A stretch of 64,000 nt of DNA. Origin: Actinomadura latina NBRC 106108. Its GTDB lineage: Bacteria > Actinomycetota > Actinomycetes > Streptosporangiales > Streptosporangiaceae. Below are positions 17,580 to 26,656 of the stretch, piece by piece. The notes beneath the pieces were generated by a model. It was not told where the DNA came from. It ran no database searches and saw only the letters and a list, made by a program, of their open reading frames with translations. Position 1 is the first letter of the stretch. Every line of letters begins with the position of its first letter. Made by a program: the position numbers and the translations under genes. Location: positions 62,001 through 126,000 of the forward strand of contig NZ_BCQS01000003.1 of assembly GCF_001552195.1 (NCBI RefSeq). Direction: 5' to 3'.

Positions 17580-20264
17580 GTGAGTAACCCAAGCCGATAC
17601 GGACCGGACCACGGAGAGAGTGCTGGCCGGCGGGGCTCCCCCCGTCCCGGTTCCGCGGGCATGCCGTCCGGCGGGCAACGCGGTGGGCCGCCCGGCCCGC
17701 CGGCGCCCGGCAGGACGCCGCGGCCCGGCGGCGGCAGGAGCGGAGGCAAGCCCGGCGGGCCCGCGCGGGTGGGCGCCCCCGGCGGCGGGCGGCGCCGAGG
17801 CACGCCCGCGGCCTCGCCCTCGGGTCCGGGCGGGCCCCCGCCGCGTTATGGCGCGGGCGGTCCGGGCGGCCCCGGCGGCCGTCCAGGCGGTCCGGGAGGC
17901 CCGGGTGGTCCAGGTGGCCCCGGCGGTCCGGGAGGCCCCGGCGGTCCCGGCGGCCGGAGTCCCGGTGGCGGGTCCGGTGGCGGGGGCGGCTTCTGGGGCG
18001 AAGAGGGACGCGGACGCCGCGAGAAGCGCGCCGACGACCCGGACAGGAAGACCGGCTGGCGGCGGTACGTCCCGTCCTGGAAGATCTCGGTCGCGATCGT
18101 CAGCGTGATGATCCTGGGCATGGCGACGCTCGTCGTGGTCGCCTACGCCAACACCCCGCTCCCCACCAAGGCGCAGCAGGACGCGCTCCGCCAGGAGTCC
18201 AAGATCACCTACGCGAACGGGGCGACGCTCGCCCGGGTCGGCACCCACCGCGAGGACATCGCGCTCAAGGAGGTCCCGGAGTTCGTCCAGAACGCGGTGC
18301 TCGCGGCGGAGGACCGCAAGTTCTACAGCGAGCCCGGCATCTCGCCGACCGGCATCGCGGGCGCGACGTTCCGGGCCCTGACGGGCGGTGAGGTGGCGGG
18401 CGCGTCGACGATCACCCAGCAGCTGGCCCGCAACTACTGGGCCAACCTCAGCCGGGACCGCACGGTCAGCCGGAAGTTCAAGGAAATCCTGATCTCCATC
18501 CGGATGGGCAAGGAGATGGACAAGAAGAAGATCCTTGAGCTGTACCTCAACACCGTCCCGTTCGGGCGCCGGTCATACGGGATCCAGGCGGCGTCCCGCG
18601 CCTACTTCCACAAGCCGGTCACCGAGATCAACGAGTCGGAGGCGGCGATGCTCGCCGCGTTGATCCAGCGGCCGGGCTACTTCGTGACCTACGGCTCGGC
18701 GAAGAACCCTGCGAAGCAGGCGCTGATCAACCGCTGGAACTACGTCCTCGACGGGATGGTCGAGCAGGGCTGGCTCGACCAGAACAAGCGCGCGGCGGCG
18801 AAGTTCCCGCAGACGCAGAAGAACTGGAGCGACGCCCCGAGCGACCCGAACACCGGCTACCTCCAGGACCGCGTCCTCGCCGAGCTGAAGGATCTCGGCA
18901 TCGACGAGCAGAGGCTGGAGACCGGCGGTCTGCGCATCACGACCACCTTCAACCAGGGGCTGCAGGCCTACACCAACAAGCTCGTCGAGCAGGTCAAGAA
19001 GGAGAACGGGCTCAAGTCGGACATCTGGTTCGGGCTCGCGGCCGTCGACCCGAGGACGGGCGGGGTGGTCGCCGCCTACGGCGGACCCGGCTACGCGAAG
19101 CATCCGTTCAACAACTCGTTCCAGGGCAAGGTGCAGCCGGGTTCGTCGTTCAAGCCGATCGTGCTGGCCACCGCGCTCGACCAGGGCATCAGCCTGAAGA
19201 CGACGATGGACGGCAGCTACAAGCGGGTCATCAACGGCCACCCGTTCACCAACGACAACCGGTCGGAGAACGGCGTCTACAACCTCAAGCAGATGACGGA
19301 GCACTCCATCAACACGGCCTACGTCGACCTGGGGCAGAAGGTCCAGCTGTCGAACGTCATCGACATGGCCAAGAAGATGGGCATCCCAGGGGAGACTCCG
19401 GGCCTCGACCCGACCTACACCTCGCTGCCGCTGGGCGTCATCGACGCGAGCGCGGTCACGATGGCCTCCGTCTACTCGACGTTCGCCGCCGGCGGCAAGC
19501 ACCGCAAGGCCCACGTGATCGCGAAGATCGTCGACGCCAACGGGCACACCATCGTGAACAACGAGAACAAGTCGCTGAAGAAGCTCCCCTGGGAGACGCC
19601 CACGACGGCCTTCTCCGAGGGCGTCGCGGCGGACGCCACCGCGGCGATGCGCGCGGTCGTCCAGTCCGGTACCGGTACGCGCGCCAGCCTCGGCGCCCGT
19701 CCGGTGGCCGGCAAGACCGGTACCGCGGAGGAGAACAACTCCGCGTGGTTCGTCGGGTACACGCCGGAGCTCGCTACCGCGGCGGCGATGTGGCGGCAGG
19801 ACAAGAACGGCAAGCGCAAGTCGCTGGTCGGTGTCGGCGGCTACAACCAGGTCTACGGTGGCACGGTCCCGGCCGACCTCTTCAAGCGGTTCATGCTGAA
19901 GGCGCTGGAGGGCAAGGAGATCAGGCAGTTCCCGCCGCCCGTCAACGGCGGCGAGGTCGCCCCGTGGGCGAAGGCGAAGCCGACGCCGTCCCCGTCGGCC
20001 ACGCCGAGCCCGACGAACTCGCCGAACTGCCGTCCGGGGCAGCCGAACCCGCAGCCGGGCTGCCGTTCGAACACGCCGACGCCGGCGAACACGCCGACGC
20101 TGCCGCCTGGACAGGGGCAGCCCTGCAACGAGTTCAACATGCCGCTCGGCTGCGACCCGAACCTGCCGCCGAACGGCGACAAGTCCTGGTGGTGCGCGAA
20201 ACCCGAGCATCGCAACGACCCCGCCTGCCGGAACCAGGATCCCGGGGGGCCCGGCGGCGCCTAG
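17580..20264 (+). CDS. Class A penicillin-binding protein (ponA type), second copy
   Basis: An 894-residue paralogue of the preceding gene. The Gly/Pro-rich cytoplasmic region is shorter and includes about ten collagen-like GGP triplets near residues 98-125. The transmembrane helix is near 166-190. GT51 has catalytic E244 in AAEDRKF and ASTITQQLARN. The transpeptidase has SSFK (S522, K525), SIN at 576 and KTG at 712. The C-terminal tail carries three C-X8-10-C pairs, ending in SWWC...DPACRN, which matches the first copy. GTG 17580, with GATGAGG upstream. Polymerises and cross-links peptidoglycan outside the membrane. Confidence 0.93.
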   Translation: MSNPSRYGPDHGESAGRRGSPRPGSAGMPSGGQRGGPPGPPAPGRTPRPGGGRSGGKPGGPARVGAPGGGRRRGTPAASPSGPGGPPPRYGAGGPGGPGGRPGGPGGPGGPGGPGGPGGPGGPGGRSPGGGSGGGGGFWGEEGRGRREKRADDPDRKTGWRRYVPSWKISVAIVSVMILGMATLVVVAYANTPLPTKAQQDALRQESKITYANGATLARVGTHREDIALKEVPEFVQNAVLAAEDRKFYSEPGISPTGIAGATFRALTGGEVAGASTITQQLARNYWANLSRDRTVSRKFKEILISIRMGKEMDKKKILELYLNTVPFGRRSYGIQAASRAYFHKPVTEINESEAAMLAALIQRPGYFVTYGSAKNPAKQALINRWNYVLDGMVEQGWLDQNKRAAAKFPQTQKNWSDAPSDPNTGYLQDRVLAELKDLGIDEQRLETGGLRITTTFNQGLQAYTNKLVEQVKKENGLKSDIWFGLAAVDPRTGGVVAAYGGPGYAKHPFNNSFQGKVQPGSSFKPIVLATALDQGISLKTTMDGSYKRVINGHPFTNDNRSENGVYNLKQMTEHSINTAYVDLGQKVQLSNVIDMAKKMGIPGETPGLDPTYTSLPLGVIDASAVTMASVYSTFAAGGKHRKAHVIAKIVDANGHTIVNNENKSLKKLPWETPTTAFSEGVAADATAAMRAVVQSGTGTRASLGARPVAGKTGTAEENNSAWFVGYTPELATAAAMWRQDKNGKRKSLVGVGGYNQVYGGTVPADLFKRFMLKALEGKEIRQFPPPVNGGEVAPWAKAKPTPSPSATPSPTNSPNCRPGQPNPQPGCRSNTPTPANTPTLPPGQGQPCNEFNMPLGCDPNLPPNGDKSWWCAKPEHRNDPACRNQDPGGPGGA

Positions 20265-20290
20265 TCGGCATCGCAAGGCCGGCATCGTGA

Positions 20291-20326
20291 GGACGGCCCG
20301 GGGCCAGCGGCGGCTCCGGGTCGTCC
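20291..20326 (+). terminator. Probable terminator after the PBP pair
   Basis: Inverted repeat GGACGGCCCGG (20291-20301) and CCGGGTCGTCC (20316-20326), with one G-U pair and a 14-base loop, followed by TTGT. It lies 27 bases after the second PBP stop and about 70 bases before the GT87 gene. Confidence 0.65.
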
Positions 20327-20395
20327 TTGTGATCAGGACGTGGCCTGCGGCGCATAGTCTTGCTGTCCATGTCGTCGTCTTCTGAGAGGCTCGCG

Positions 20396-21814
20396 ATGTC
20401 CGCCGGCAGCGACACGGCGGACCCCCGCGGCCGGCTGATGCGGCTCGCACCGGTGCTGACGGGCCTCACCGCCCTCGTGTGCCTGCTCGGCTGGCTGCAG
20501 AAACAGCCCTGCGCGTCGGTGCGGTTCGACTTCATCAAGACGACGACGAACGCCTGCTACACCGACATCTACCCGCTCTACTACGTGCGGGGGCTGAGCG
20601 ACGGCAAGGTCCCGTACTTCGACGCGCTCACCGGGTCCGACATCCACTACGTCGAGTACCCGGTGCTCAGCGGCGGCTTCATGCAGCTGGTCGCGTGGCT
20701 CGTCCGGCCGTTCGGGGTGGACGCGCGCGGGATCGCGTTCTACGACGTCACCGTGCTGCTCCTCGCCGCCCTGGCGGTCGTGGCCGTGCTCGCCACCGCG
20801 TACGCGGCGGGGCGGCGTTCGCTGCGCGCCGGCCTGATGGTGGCGCTGTCCCCCGCGCTGCTGCTCACCGCGTACATCAACTGGGACCTGCTCGCCGTCG
20901 CGCTGTCCGCGCTCGCGGTCGCCGCCTGGTCGGCGCGCCGCCCGGCGCTCGCGGGCGCAATGCTCGGGCTGGCGATCGCCGCGAAGTTCTACCCGCTGCT
21001 GTTCCTCGGCCCGCTCGTCCTGCTGTGCGTCCGCGCCGGGCAGTGGCGCGCGATGGGACGGCTGCTCGCCGGCACGGCCGGAGCCTGGCTGCTCGTCAAC
21101 CTGCCCGTGATGATCTTTGCGTGGGACGGCTGGAAGGAGTTCTACACCTTCAGCCAGCAGCGCGGCATCGACTGGGGATCGATCTTCTTCGTCCTGCAGA
21201 ACCACGGGCTGGAGAAGCCCGCCGCCGACACCGGACTGCTCAACCTCCTCGGCACCGGGACGTTCCTCGTCCTCGCCGCCGGCATCGCCGTCCTCGCGCT
21301 CGCCGCGCCGCGGCGCCCGCGGCTGGCGCAGCTCATGTTCCTGGTGCTGGTCGCGTTCATGCTGCCGAACAAGGTCTGGTCGCCGCAGTACGTGCTGTGG
21401 CTGCTGCCGCTCGCGGCGATGGCCCGCCCGAAGCTGCCCGCGTTCGTCGCGTGGCAGCTCGGGGAGATCATCTACTTCTTCGGGATCTGGTGGTTCCTGC
21501 TGTCGGTGTCGGGCCAGACGCAAGGCGCGAACCTGTCCGACACGATGTCGGCGGTGTTCAGCCTGGACGCGCCGGAGGGCGGCATCAGCCAGGACGTCTA
21601 CGGCCTGGCCCTGCTCGCCCGCTTCGCGACCGTCCTCCTGCTGGCCGCGCTCGTGGTGTGGGACATCCTGCGGCCGTCGGACGACGTCGTCCGGGCGGAC
21701 GGGGAGGACGACCCGGCGGGCGGTGTGCTCGACGGCGCCGCGGACGTCATCTCCCTGGGCCGCTGGCGCGGCGCCCGCCGCGCGCGCCGCGCCGTGGTTC
21801 CCGTGGCGTCCTAA
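20396..21814 (+). CDS. GT87-type polyprenyl-phosphate glycosyltransferase
   Basis: A polytopic membrane protein (about 472 residues, roughly ten helices) of the GT-C fold family GT87, which uses polyprenyl-phosphate sugars, usually mannose, on the outer face of the membrane. Family traits seen are the large first loop with DIYPLYYVRGLSDGKVPYFD and HYVEYPVLSG (the EYP motif), then alternating hydrophobic segments. ATG 20396 has GAGAGG six bases upstream; earlier in-frame starts at 20369 and 20360 exist. A GT87-like gene (Rv0051) follows ponA1 in Mycobacterium, as here. The acceptor is unknown. Confidence 0.8.
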   Translation: MSAGSDTADPRGRLMRLAPVLTGLTALVCLLGWLQKQPCASVRFDFIKTTTNACYTDIYPLYYVRGLSDGKVPYFDALTGSDIHYVEYPVLSGGFMQLVAWLVRPFGVDARGIAFYDVTVLLLAALAVVAVLATAYAAGRRSLRAGLMVALSPALLLTAYINWDLLAVALSALAVAAWSARRPALAGAMLGLAIAAKFYPLLFLGPLVLLCVRAGQWRAMGRLLAGTAGAWLLVNLPVMIFAWDGWKEFYTFSQQRGIDWGSIFFVLQNHGLEKPAADTGLLNLLGTGTFLVLAAGIAVLALAAPRRPRLAQLMFLVLVAFMLPNKVWSPQYVLWLLPLAAMARPKLPAFVAWQLGEIIYFFGIWWFLLSVSGQTQGANLSDTMSAVFSLDAPEGGISQDVYGLALLARFATVLLLAALVVWDILRPSDDVVRADGEDDPAGGVLDGAADVISLGRWRGARRARRAVVPVAS

Positions 21815-21825
21815 TCACGCAGGGC

Positions 21826-22752
21826 CTAGTCGCGCAGGGCTTCGGCGAACCATTCGAACGACGGAGTCATCGCGGGCCAGACCGGCCAGCCGTTGATGAC
21901 GGCGATCAGCTGCCAGTACCGTTCCGCGCGCCGATCGGTGCCGATCTCCGTCCGCCGCCGCAGCTCGCGGCGGAACTCCGGGCCGTCCGAGGCGCCGAAG
22001 GCCTCCGCGTAGGCGGCCACCAGCTCGTCGACGATGGGACGGGCCGCGTCCGAACGGGGCTCGATCCCGTCCGCGATCGCCGCCGCGGCCTTCTCCCCCG
22101 TCAACTGGCCGAGCCGCGCCGGGTCCTCCGGATAGGCGCCCTTCTGGATGTCGGCGGCCTGGAACTCGGCCATCCGCCGCACCGCCGCCCGGAAGTCGGG
22201 GTCGCCGACCAGCTCGGCCAGCTCGACCCAGGCGTCGACCTGCTCGGGTTCGGGGTCGTCGGGCAGTTCCGGCAGTGCGGACCGCATCTTGGCCTCGAAG
22301 CCGGGGTCGACGTCGAGCCCGGCGAACGACTCGTCGATGAAGTCGGTGATGATCCGCCGGCGCTCCTCGTCGGACAGCCGGGCGAGCTTGTGCATGATTT
22401 CGATCTCCTCCGGGGTGGATCCGCGTTTCGCCACCGCCCGCAGCACGGCCCGGCGCAGCCTGAGCGTCCGGATCTGCACGTCCAGTGCTTCCGCGTGCGC
22501 CTCCGCGACCTCCCCGACGCCGATCTCGCGGGACAGCACCCGCTGGATCGTGCCGAGGTCGACGCCGAGATCCCGCAGCGTCCGCACGAGGTCGAGGCGC
22601 GCGGCGGCGTCCGCGCCGTACAGCCGGTAGCCGGCTTCGGTGCGGCAGGTGGGCGGCACGACACCTTCATCGGAGTAGAACCGGATCGTCCGCACCGAAA
22701 GCCCGGTGCGCCGCGCCAGTTCCCCGATCGTGTACAAGGTGCCGCCGTCCAT
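21826..22752 (-). CDS. MerR family transcriptional regulator
   Basis: A 308-residue regulator. The MerR winged helix is at residues 6-75 (YTIGELARRTGLSVRTIRFY, then RLYGADAAARLDLV), followed by a short coiled coil and a C-terminal helical domain of about 200 residues that probably senses a ligand. There is no cysteine arrangement suggesting a metal sensor. ATG 22752. It is divergent from the barstar-like gene, and its promoter shows the elongated spacer typical of MerR targets. The ligand is unknown. Confidence 0.87.
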   Translation of the reverse strand: MDGGTLYTIGELARRTGLSVRTIRFYSDEGVVPPTCRTEAGYRLYGADAAARLDLVRTLRDLGVDLGTIQRVLSREIGVGEVAEAHAEALDVQIRTLRLRRAVLRAVAKRGSTPEEIEIMHKLARLSDEERRRIITDFIDESFAGLDVDPGFEAKMRSALPELPDDPEPEQVDAWVELAELVGDPDFRAAVRRMAEFQAADIQKGAYPEDPARLGQLTGEKAAAAIADGIEPRSDAARPIVDELVAAYAEAFGASDGPEFRRELRRRTEIGTDRRAERYWQLIAVINGWPVWPAMTPSFEWFAEALRD

Positions 22753-22759
22753 GCCCCTC

Positions 22760-22790
22760 ACCCTGCGCCCTCCACCCACTAGAGACTCAA
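22760..22790 (-). promoter_or_regulatory. Candidate MerR-controlled promoter
   Basis: On the minus strand, TTGAGT (22790-22785) is followed by a 19-base spacer and CAGGGT (22765-22760). The spacer contains the imperfect dyad CTCTAGTGGGTGGAG. A 19-base spacer with a central dyad is the MerR hallmark. The -10 match is weak, so this is tentative. Confidence 0.4.
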
Positions 22791-22847
22791 CCGTTCGGCC
22801 GCCTCGCGCGGGGAACGGGTCGCGGGGACGCGGGAACGGGAGGGGAC

Positions 22848-23315
22848 GTGGACGCGAACCAAGCACTGGACGCGCTGCTCGCGGGGCGGCTCGAGCCGGG
22901 CGTCTACCAGTGGCGGACGCCTCCGGTACCGGGCGCGATCGGCGACGCGAGCTGGACGGAGCGGGCCGCGGAGTCAGGATGGCGCGGCTTCCACCTCGAC
23001 GGCCGCCGCGCCCGCGACAAGGGCGCGTTCCTGCGGCTGTGCGCCGGCGTCTTCGAGGTTCCGGCGCTGGCCGACGGCGACTGGGACGACCTCGCCGGCT
23101 GCCTGAAAGACCTGTCGTGGACGCCCGCGAAGAACGGCTACCTGGTGCTGTACGAGTCGTGGGCGGAGCTGGCGGACACCGACCAGAAGGCGCTGAAGGT
23201 CGTGCTCGACGTGTTCGGGGACGCGGTCAAGACGTGGCAAGACACCCCCACCCCCATAACGGTGCTGATGGCCAGCGTGGGAGTGGAGGTGGCGGGCGTC
23301 CCCAGGCTCGTCTGA
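22848..23315 (+). CDS. Barstar family protein
   Basis: A 155-residue protein ending in a barstar-like (RNase inhibitor) domain: GWRGFHLDGRRARDKGAFLR, then LAGCLKDLSWTPAKNGYLVLYESW and KVVLDVFGDAVKTW. Barstar-family proteins bind and block barnase-type RNases, but actinomycete genomes encode many without a neighbouring RNase, and none is adjacent here. GTG 22848 follows GGAGGGG. It converges on the DUF4190 gene with five bases between stops. Function beyond the family is unknown. Confidence 0.8.
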   Translation: MDANQALDALLAGRLEPGVYQWRTPPVPGAIGDASWTERAAESGWRGFHLDGRRARDKGAFLRLCAGVFEVPALADGDWDDLAGCLKDLSWTPAKNGYLVLYESWAELADTDQKALKVVLDVFGDAVKTWQDTPTPITVLMASVGVEVAGVPRLV

Positions 23316-23320
23316 ACGGG

Positions 23321-23698
23321 TCAGTACGTGGTGCCGCTGCTCGCGGCGAACATCGCGATCCCCAGGATGTAGAAGACCAGGACGATCAGCCAGCCCGCGC
23401 TGATCAGATAACCGAGGATGAGACCGGTGACGGCCATGCCGTGGCCGCCCTCGCCGGTCCGCTTGATCTGGCTCAGCGAGACGTGCCCGAAGATGATCGC
23501 CAGGACGGACGTCACGCCGCACGCGAAGAAGCCGATGAGCCCGCACACCAGCGACGCGGTCGCCATCCCGTTCGTGGGCGGGACGACCGGCATCGACCCC
23601 CCGTAGTAGTGGTGCTGCACCGCCGGGGGCTGGGAGTAGGACTGGGCGTACGGATCCTGCTGCCCGTATCCGTAGGGGTCGTAAGGGGGCTGTGCCAT
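23321..23698 (-). CDS. DUF4190 membrane protein
   Basis: A 125-residue protein with a Pro/Tyr/Gln-rich cytoplasmic start (PYDPYGYGQQDPYAQSY) and two membrane helices joined by the DUF4190 signature (ATASLVCGLIGFF, then AIIFGHVSLSQIKRTGEGG, GMAVTGLILGYL). Such proteins are widespread in actinomycetes with no assigned role. About 175 bases of non-coding sequence separate it from the next gene upstream. Confidence 0.88.
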   Translation of the reverse strand: MAQPPYDPYGYGQQDPYAQSYSQPPAVQHHYYGGSMPVVPPTNGMATASLVCGLIGFFACGVTSVLAIIFGHVSLSQIKRTGEGGHGMAVTGLILGYLISAGWLIVLVFYILGIAMFAASSGTTY

Positions 23699-23874
23699 GT
23701 GCTTCCCGATCGGTTCGCGCGCCCGCCGCCGGAGAGAACGCTCGTGCGCTGAGGCTGGTTCCGGATTATGCCAGTGTGACGTGACCTTCTGATGTGCGTC
23801 GTCAGGCTGGTCGCATGCCGGTTAGATGCAGCGCACGCGATGCGGGTTCCAGTGACGCCCTCGACTCTGCTTCG

Positions 23875-24642
23875 TCAGAGCTTCGAACGCAACCAGGAGA
23901 TGTCGCCGGCCTGCCCGTCCGCCGGCGTCTCCACCACGACCGGAGCGCCCGCGGCCCTGACCACGCCCAGGATCAGCTCCGGGTCGATGCTGCCATTGCC
24001 CAGGTTGGCGTGCCGGTCGGCGCCCGACCCGAAGGCGTCCCGGCTGTCATTGCAGTGCACCAGGTCGACGCGGCCGGTTATGGCCTTGATGCGGTCGACG
24101 GCGTCGACGAGTTCCTCCCCCGCCGCGTGCGCATGGCATGTGTCGAGGCAGAAACCGAGCTTGGACTCCAGCCCCGGGACGCCCGACAGCACCTCCCACA
24201 GCCGCGCGATGCGGTCGAACTTCCGCGCCATGGCGTTCCCGCCGCCGGCCGTGTTCTCGATGTAGACCGGAATCGGACACTCGACCCGCTCGAACACCTT
24301 CCGCCAGTTCTCGAAGCCCGCCTCGGGATCGTCGTCCTTCAGCACGTGCCCGCCGTGCACGATCAGCGCCTTGGCCCCGATGGACGCGGCCGCCTCCAGT
24401 TGCTGGGTGAGGTTCTTGCGGCTCGGGATGCGGATCCGGTTGTTGGACGTCGCCACATTGATCGTGTACGGCGCGTGCACGTACACATCGACATCGGAAT
24501 CCGCCAGCGCCTCGACGCCCTCCGGCAGGACGGGCTTCTTCCAGCCCTGCGGATCGCCCAGGAAGAACTGGACGACGTCCGCCCCGACCGCGCGGGCGTT
24601 GTCGAGCGGATTGTGCTGGTCGACATGGGCTCCGATGCGCAT
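23875..24642 (-). CDS. nfo: Deoxyribonuclease IV (endonuclease IV family)
   Basis: A 255-residue TIM-barrel AP endonuclease of family 2, which cuts DNA 5' to abasic sites in base excision repair. It begins [16 protein letters not shown] and contains [44 protein letters not shown] and [18 protein letters not shown], which hold the His/Glu/Asp ligands of the three-zinc site. Length is slightly short of the usual 260-285 but all motifs are present. Start ATG 24642 has no strong ribosome site. Confidence 0.92.
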   Translation of the reverse strand: MRIGAHVDQHNPLDNARAVGADVVQFFLGDPQGWKKPVLPEGVEALADSDVDVYVHAPYTINVATSNNRIRIPSRKNLTQQLEAAASIGAKALIVHGGHVLKDDDPEAGFENWRKVFERVECPIPVYIENTAGGGNAMARKFDRIARLWEVLSGVPGLESKLGFCLDTCHAHAAGEELVDAVDRIKAITGRVDLVHCNDSRDAFGSGADRHANLGNGSIDPELILGVVRAAGAPVVVETPADGQAGDISWLRSKL

Positions 24643-24708
24643 GCCCCCGAGCCTATCCGCGCCCTACGACACCCGAGCCGCCGAGTGGGGACGGCCCGGT
24701 CGCCGGGC

Positions 24709-25017
24709 TCAGATCGAGAAGCCTCCGTTGCTGAGCGCGAAGCCGCCGCCGATGAACGCGGCGATCATGCCGATCACGTTGAGCCAGCGTTCGTTGGTCG
24801 TCGCCGAGATCATCTGCGAGTACAGCGCGACCGGCAGGCCGATCGCGCCGAGCAGGGCGCCGGGGAAATGGGTCGCCGGGATCCAGCCCAGGATGAGGGC
24901 GGCGATCCCGATGGTGACGGCGGCCACCGCCATCACGTCCTGCACCCGATGGGACTCGTGCGGGACGGCCTCGGTACGGGCGGGCGACTGCTTGGCGCCT
25001 GTTGCCTCCTGCGGCAT
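24709..25017 (-). CDS. Small membrane protein, function unknown
   Basis: A 102-residue protein with a hydrophilic start (about 35 residues) and three hydrophobic segments (VMAVAAVTIGIAALILGW, LLGAIGLPVALYS, VIGMIAAFIGGGFAL). ATG 25017 is preceded by GGAGGAGG, an excellent ribosome site, which is the main support for the gene. I do not recognise the family. It stands alone between nfo and a small plus-strand gene. Confidence 0.65.
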   Translation of the reverse strand: MPQEATGAKQSPARTEAVPHESHRVQDVMAVAAVTIGIAALILGWIPATHFPGALLGAIGLPVALYSQMISATTNERWLNVIGMIAAFIGGGFALSNGGFSI

Positions 25018-25239
25018 CGGGAACCTCCTCCAGGTCGTGGCTCCCGCGCTTGGGGCGCATGGTGAACGCGGGGCCGGACGGACCATGCCCGTAAGGAGAT
25101 TCCCTGTCCGAGCGAAGATCAACCAGCGTGGACGTGCGGAAAATGTCGGCGGCACCCGGTACTGTCGAACATGGATTCGAGAAGACCGGCTCGGGTCCGG
25201 CCCCCGAGGGGAAGCGGGGGAGAGCAGGAGGTGCACACC

Positions 25240-25404
25240 GTGACGAAAGCGGAGTTGGGGCTCATCGGCGACGCGGAGCTCGTGGAGGAGCTGTCGGTGC
25301 TGACGACCCAGACCGCCCGAATGCGCGCCCGCATGGCCGACATCATGGCCGAGCTGGAACGCCGCCGCTGTACCAAGGGGGCCCGCCCGGGCCCGCGCCG
25401 CTGA
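25240..25404 (+). CDS. Small helical protein, function unknown
   Basis: A 54-residue product with a probable coiled-coil helix (AELVEELSVLTTQTARMRAR, then MAELERRR) and a basic end. GTG 25240 has AGGAGG eight bases upstream. The frame extends further 5' but without a better start. The acidic/basic heptad-like pattern looks protein-like. No family recognised. Confidence 0.5.
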   Translation: MTKAELGLIGDAELVEELSVLTTQTARMRARMADIMAELERRRCTKGARPGPRR

Positions 25405-25660
25405 CCGGCCACTCCATGAAGCACCCGTTCGCGCGGCGCTCCCTACGCGTCCGGCAGGGCGATGGGAGCCGGCGGCGTTCGCTCTCCCGGGGCTCCGCTG
25501 CGGGAACGGACTCGTAAGGTGCCGACTGTTGGTAGCCTGTATCGGTCTCACGGCAGGTCCGCCCGGCGATCCGGGGTCGGCACCGCCGCGGGAGACGCAA
25601 CAGCCCTCCTGTCACGGAGAGACCGTGACCGCACCAGTCCAGAGGAGGTAGGGACACAGC

Positions 25661-25951
25661 ATGCGTCGTTACGAACTCATGACCATCCTCGACCCCGCCA
25701 TCGACGAGCGCACCGCGAACACGGCGCTCGACCCGTTCCTGAAGGTCGTCCGGGACGGCGGCGGCACCGTGGAGAAGGTCGACGTCTGGGGCCGCAAGCG
25801 CCTGGCGTACGAGATCCAGAAGAAGTCCGAAGGCATCTACGCGGTGATCGACCTGTCGGCCGAGCCTGCCACGGTCAAGGAGCTCGACCGGCAGCTCAAC
25901 CTGAGCGAGTCGATCCTCCGTACCAAGGTCATCCGCCCCGAGGTCCACTGA
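25661..25951 (+). CDS. rpsF: 30S ribosomal protein S6
   Basis: A 96-residue S6 protein: [12 protein letters not shown] start, the conserved [18 protein letters not shown], and a C-terminal [16 protein letters not shown]. Binds S18 and 16S rRNA in the platform of the small subunit. First gene of the rpsF-ssb-rpsR-rplI operon, with 37 bases to ssb. AGAGGAGG precedes the start at somewhat long spacing. The preceding 256 bases presumably hold the promoter; no clear -35/-10 pair was fixed. Confidence 0.97.
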   Translation: MRRYELMTILDPAIDERTANTALDPFLKVVRDGGGTVEKVDVWGRKRLAYEIQKKSEGIYAVIDLSAEPATVKELDRQLNLSESILRTKVIRPEVH

Positions 25952-25988
25952 GCCAGGCTCAGCCCTCACAGCAGCCGGAGCGAGCCCC

Positions 25989-26573
25989 ATGGCAGGCGAC
26001 ACCGTAATCACGATCGTCGGGAACCTCGTCGAGGACCCGAATCTGCGCTTCACCCCGAGCGGCCAGGCGGTCGCGTCCTTCCGCATCGCGTCGACCCCGC
26101 GGTTCTTCGACCGCCAGTCGAACGACTGGAAGGACGGCGAGGCCCTGTTCCTGACCTGCAACGTCTGGCGGCAGGCCGCCGAGAACGTCGCCGAGACCCT
26201 GCAGCGCGGCATGCGGGTCATCGTGCAGGGACGCCTCAAGCAGCGGTCGTACGAGACCCGCGAGGGTGAGAAGCGCACCGTCTTCGAGATCGAGGTCGAC
26301 GAGGTCGGCCCGTCGCTGCGCAACGCCACCGCGAAGGTCAACAAGACCCAGCGGCAGGGCGGCGGCGGTGGCGGCTTCGGCGGCGGCGGCCAGGGCGGCG
26401 GCGGTTTCGGTGGGGGCGGCGGCGGCCAGGACGGCGGCTTCGGAGGCGGCGGCGGCCAGCAGGGCGGCGGCGGCTTCGGAGGCGGCCAGCAGGGCGGCGC
26501 CCCTGCCGACCCCTGGGCCACCGGCGGCGGCCAGGGCGGTGGCGGCGGATACTCCGACGACCCGCCGTTCTAG
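25989..26573 (+). CDS. ssb: Single-stranded DNA-binding protein
   Basis: A 194-residue SSB: OB fold in residues 1-115 ([20 protein letters not shown], then [20 protein letters not shown] and [20 protein letters not shown]), a Gly/Gln-rich disordered linker of about 60 residues, and the acidic tip YSDDPPF that recruits replication and repair partners. Placed between rpsF and rpsR as in most bacteria. The linker is encoded by GGC-rich repetitive DNA and may vary in length. Confidence 0.97.
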   Translation: MAGDTVITIVGNLVEDPNLRFTPSGQAVASFRIASTPRFFDRQSNDWKDGEALFLTCNVWRQAAENVAETLQRGMRVIVQGRLKQRSYETREGEKRTVFEIEVDEVGPSLRNATAKVNKTQRQGGGGGGFGGGGQGGGGFGGGGGGQDGGFGGGGGQQGGGGFGGGQQGGAPADPWATGGGQGGGGGYSDDPPF

Positions 26574-26656
26574 ACCCGCCGCTCCGGCACGACCACGGCA
26601 ACATCCAGTACACGTCCATTCCCGCGTGAGCGGGGCTCTCCCAAAGGAGCACCACG

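Noticed and set aside
13454..17803. A 1449-residue open frame on the minus strand opposite the first PBP gene
   Set aside because: It is antisense to a gene with complete catalytic motifs, has Arg/Pro/Gly-rich shadow composition and no ribosome site; long antisense frames are expected at this GC content.
20134..20538. Minus-strand frame between the second PBP and the GT87 gene
   Set aside because: It spans a terminator hairpin and the start of the GT87 gene on the other strand, with no ribosome site.
22848..23315. Toxin-antitoxin pair with the barstar-like gene
   Set aside because: No barnase-type RNase or other toxin gene is adjacent; the neighbours are a MerR regulator and a DUF4190 protein.
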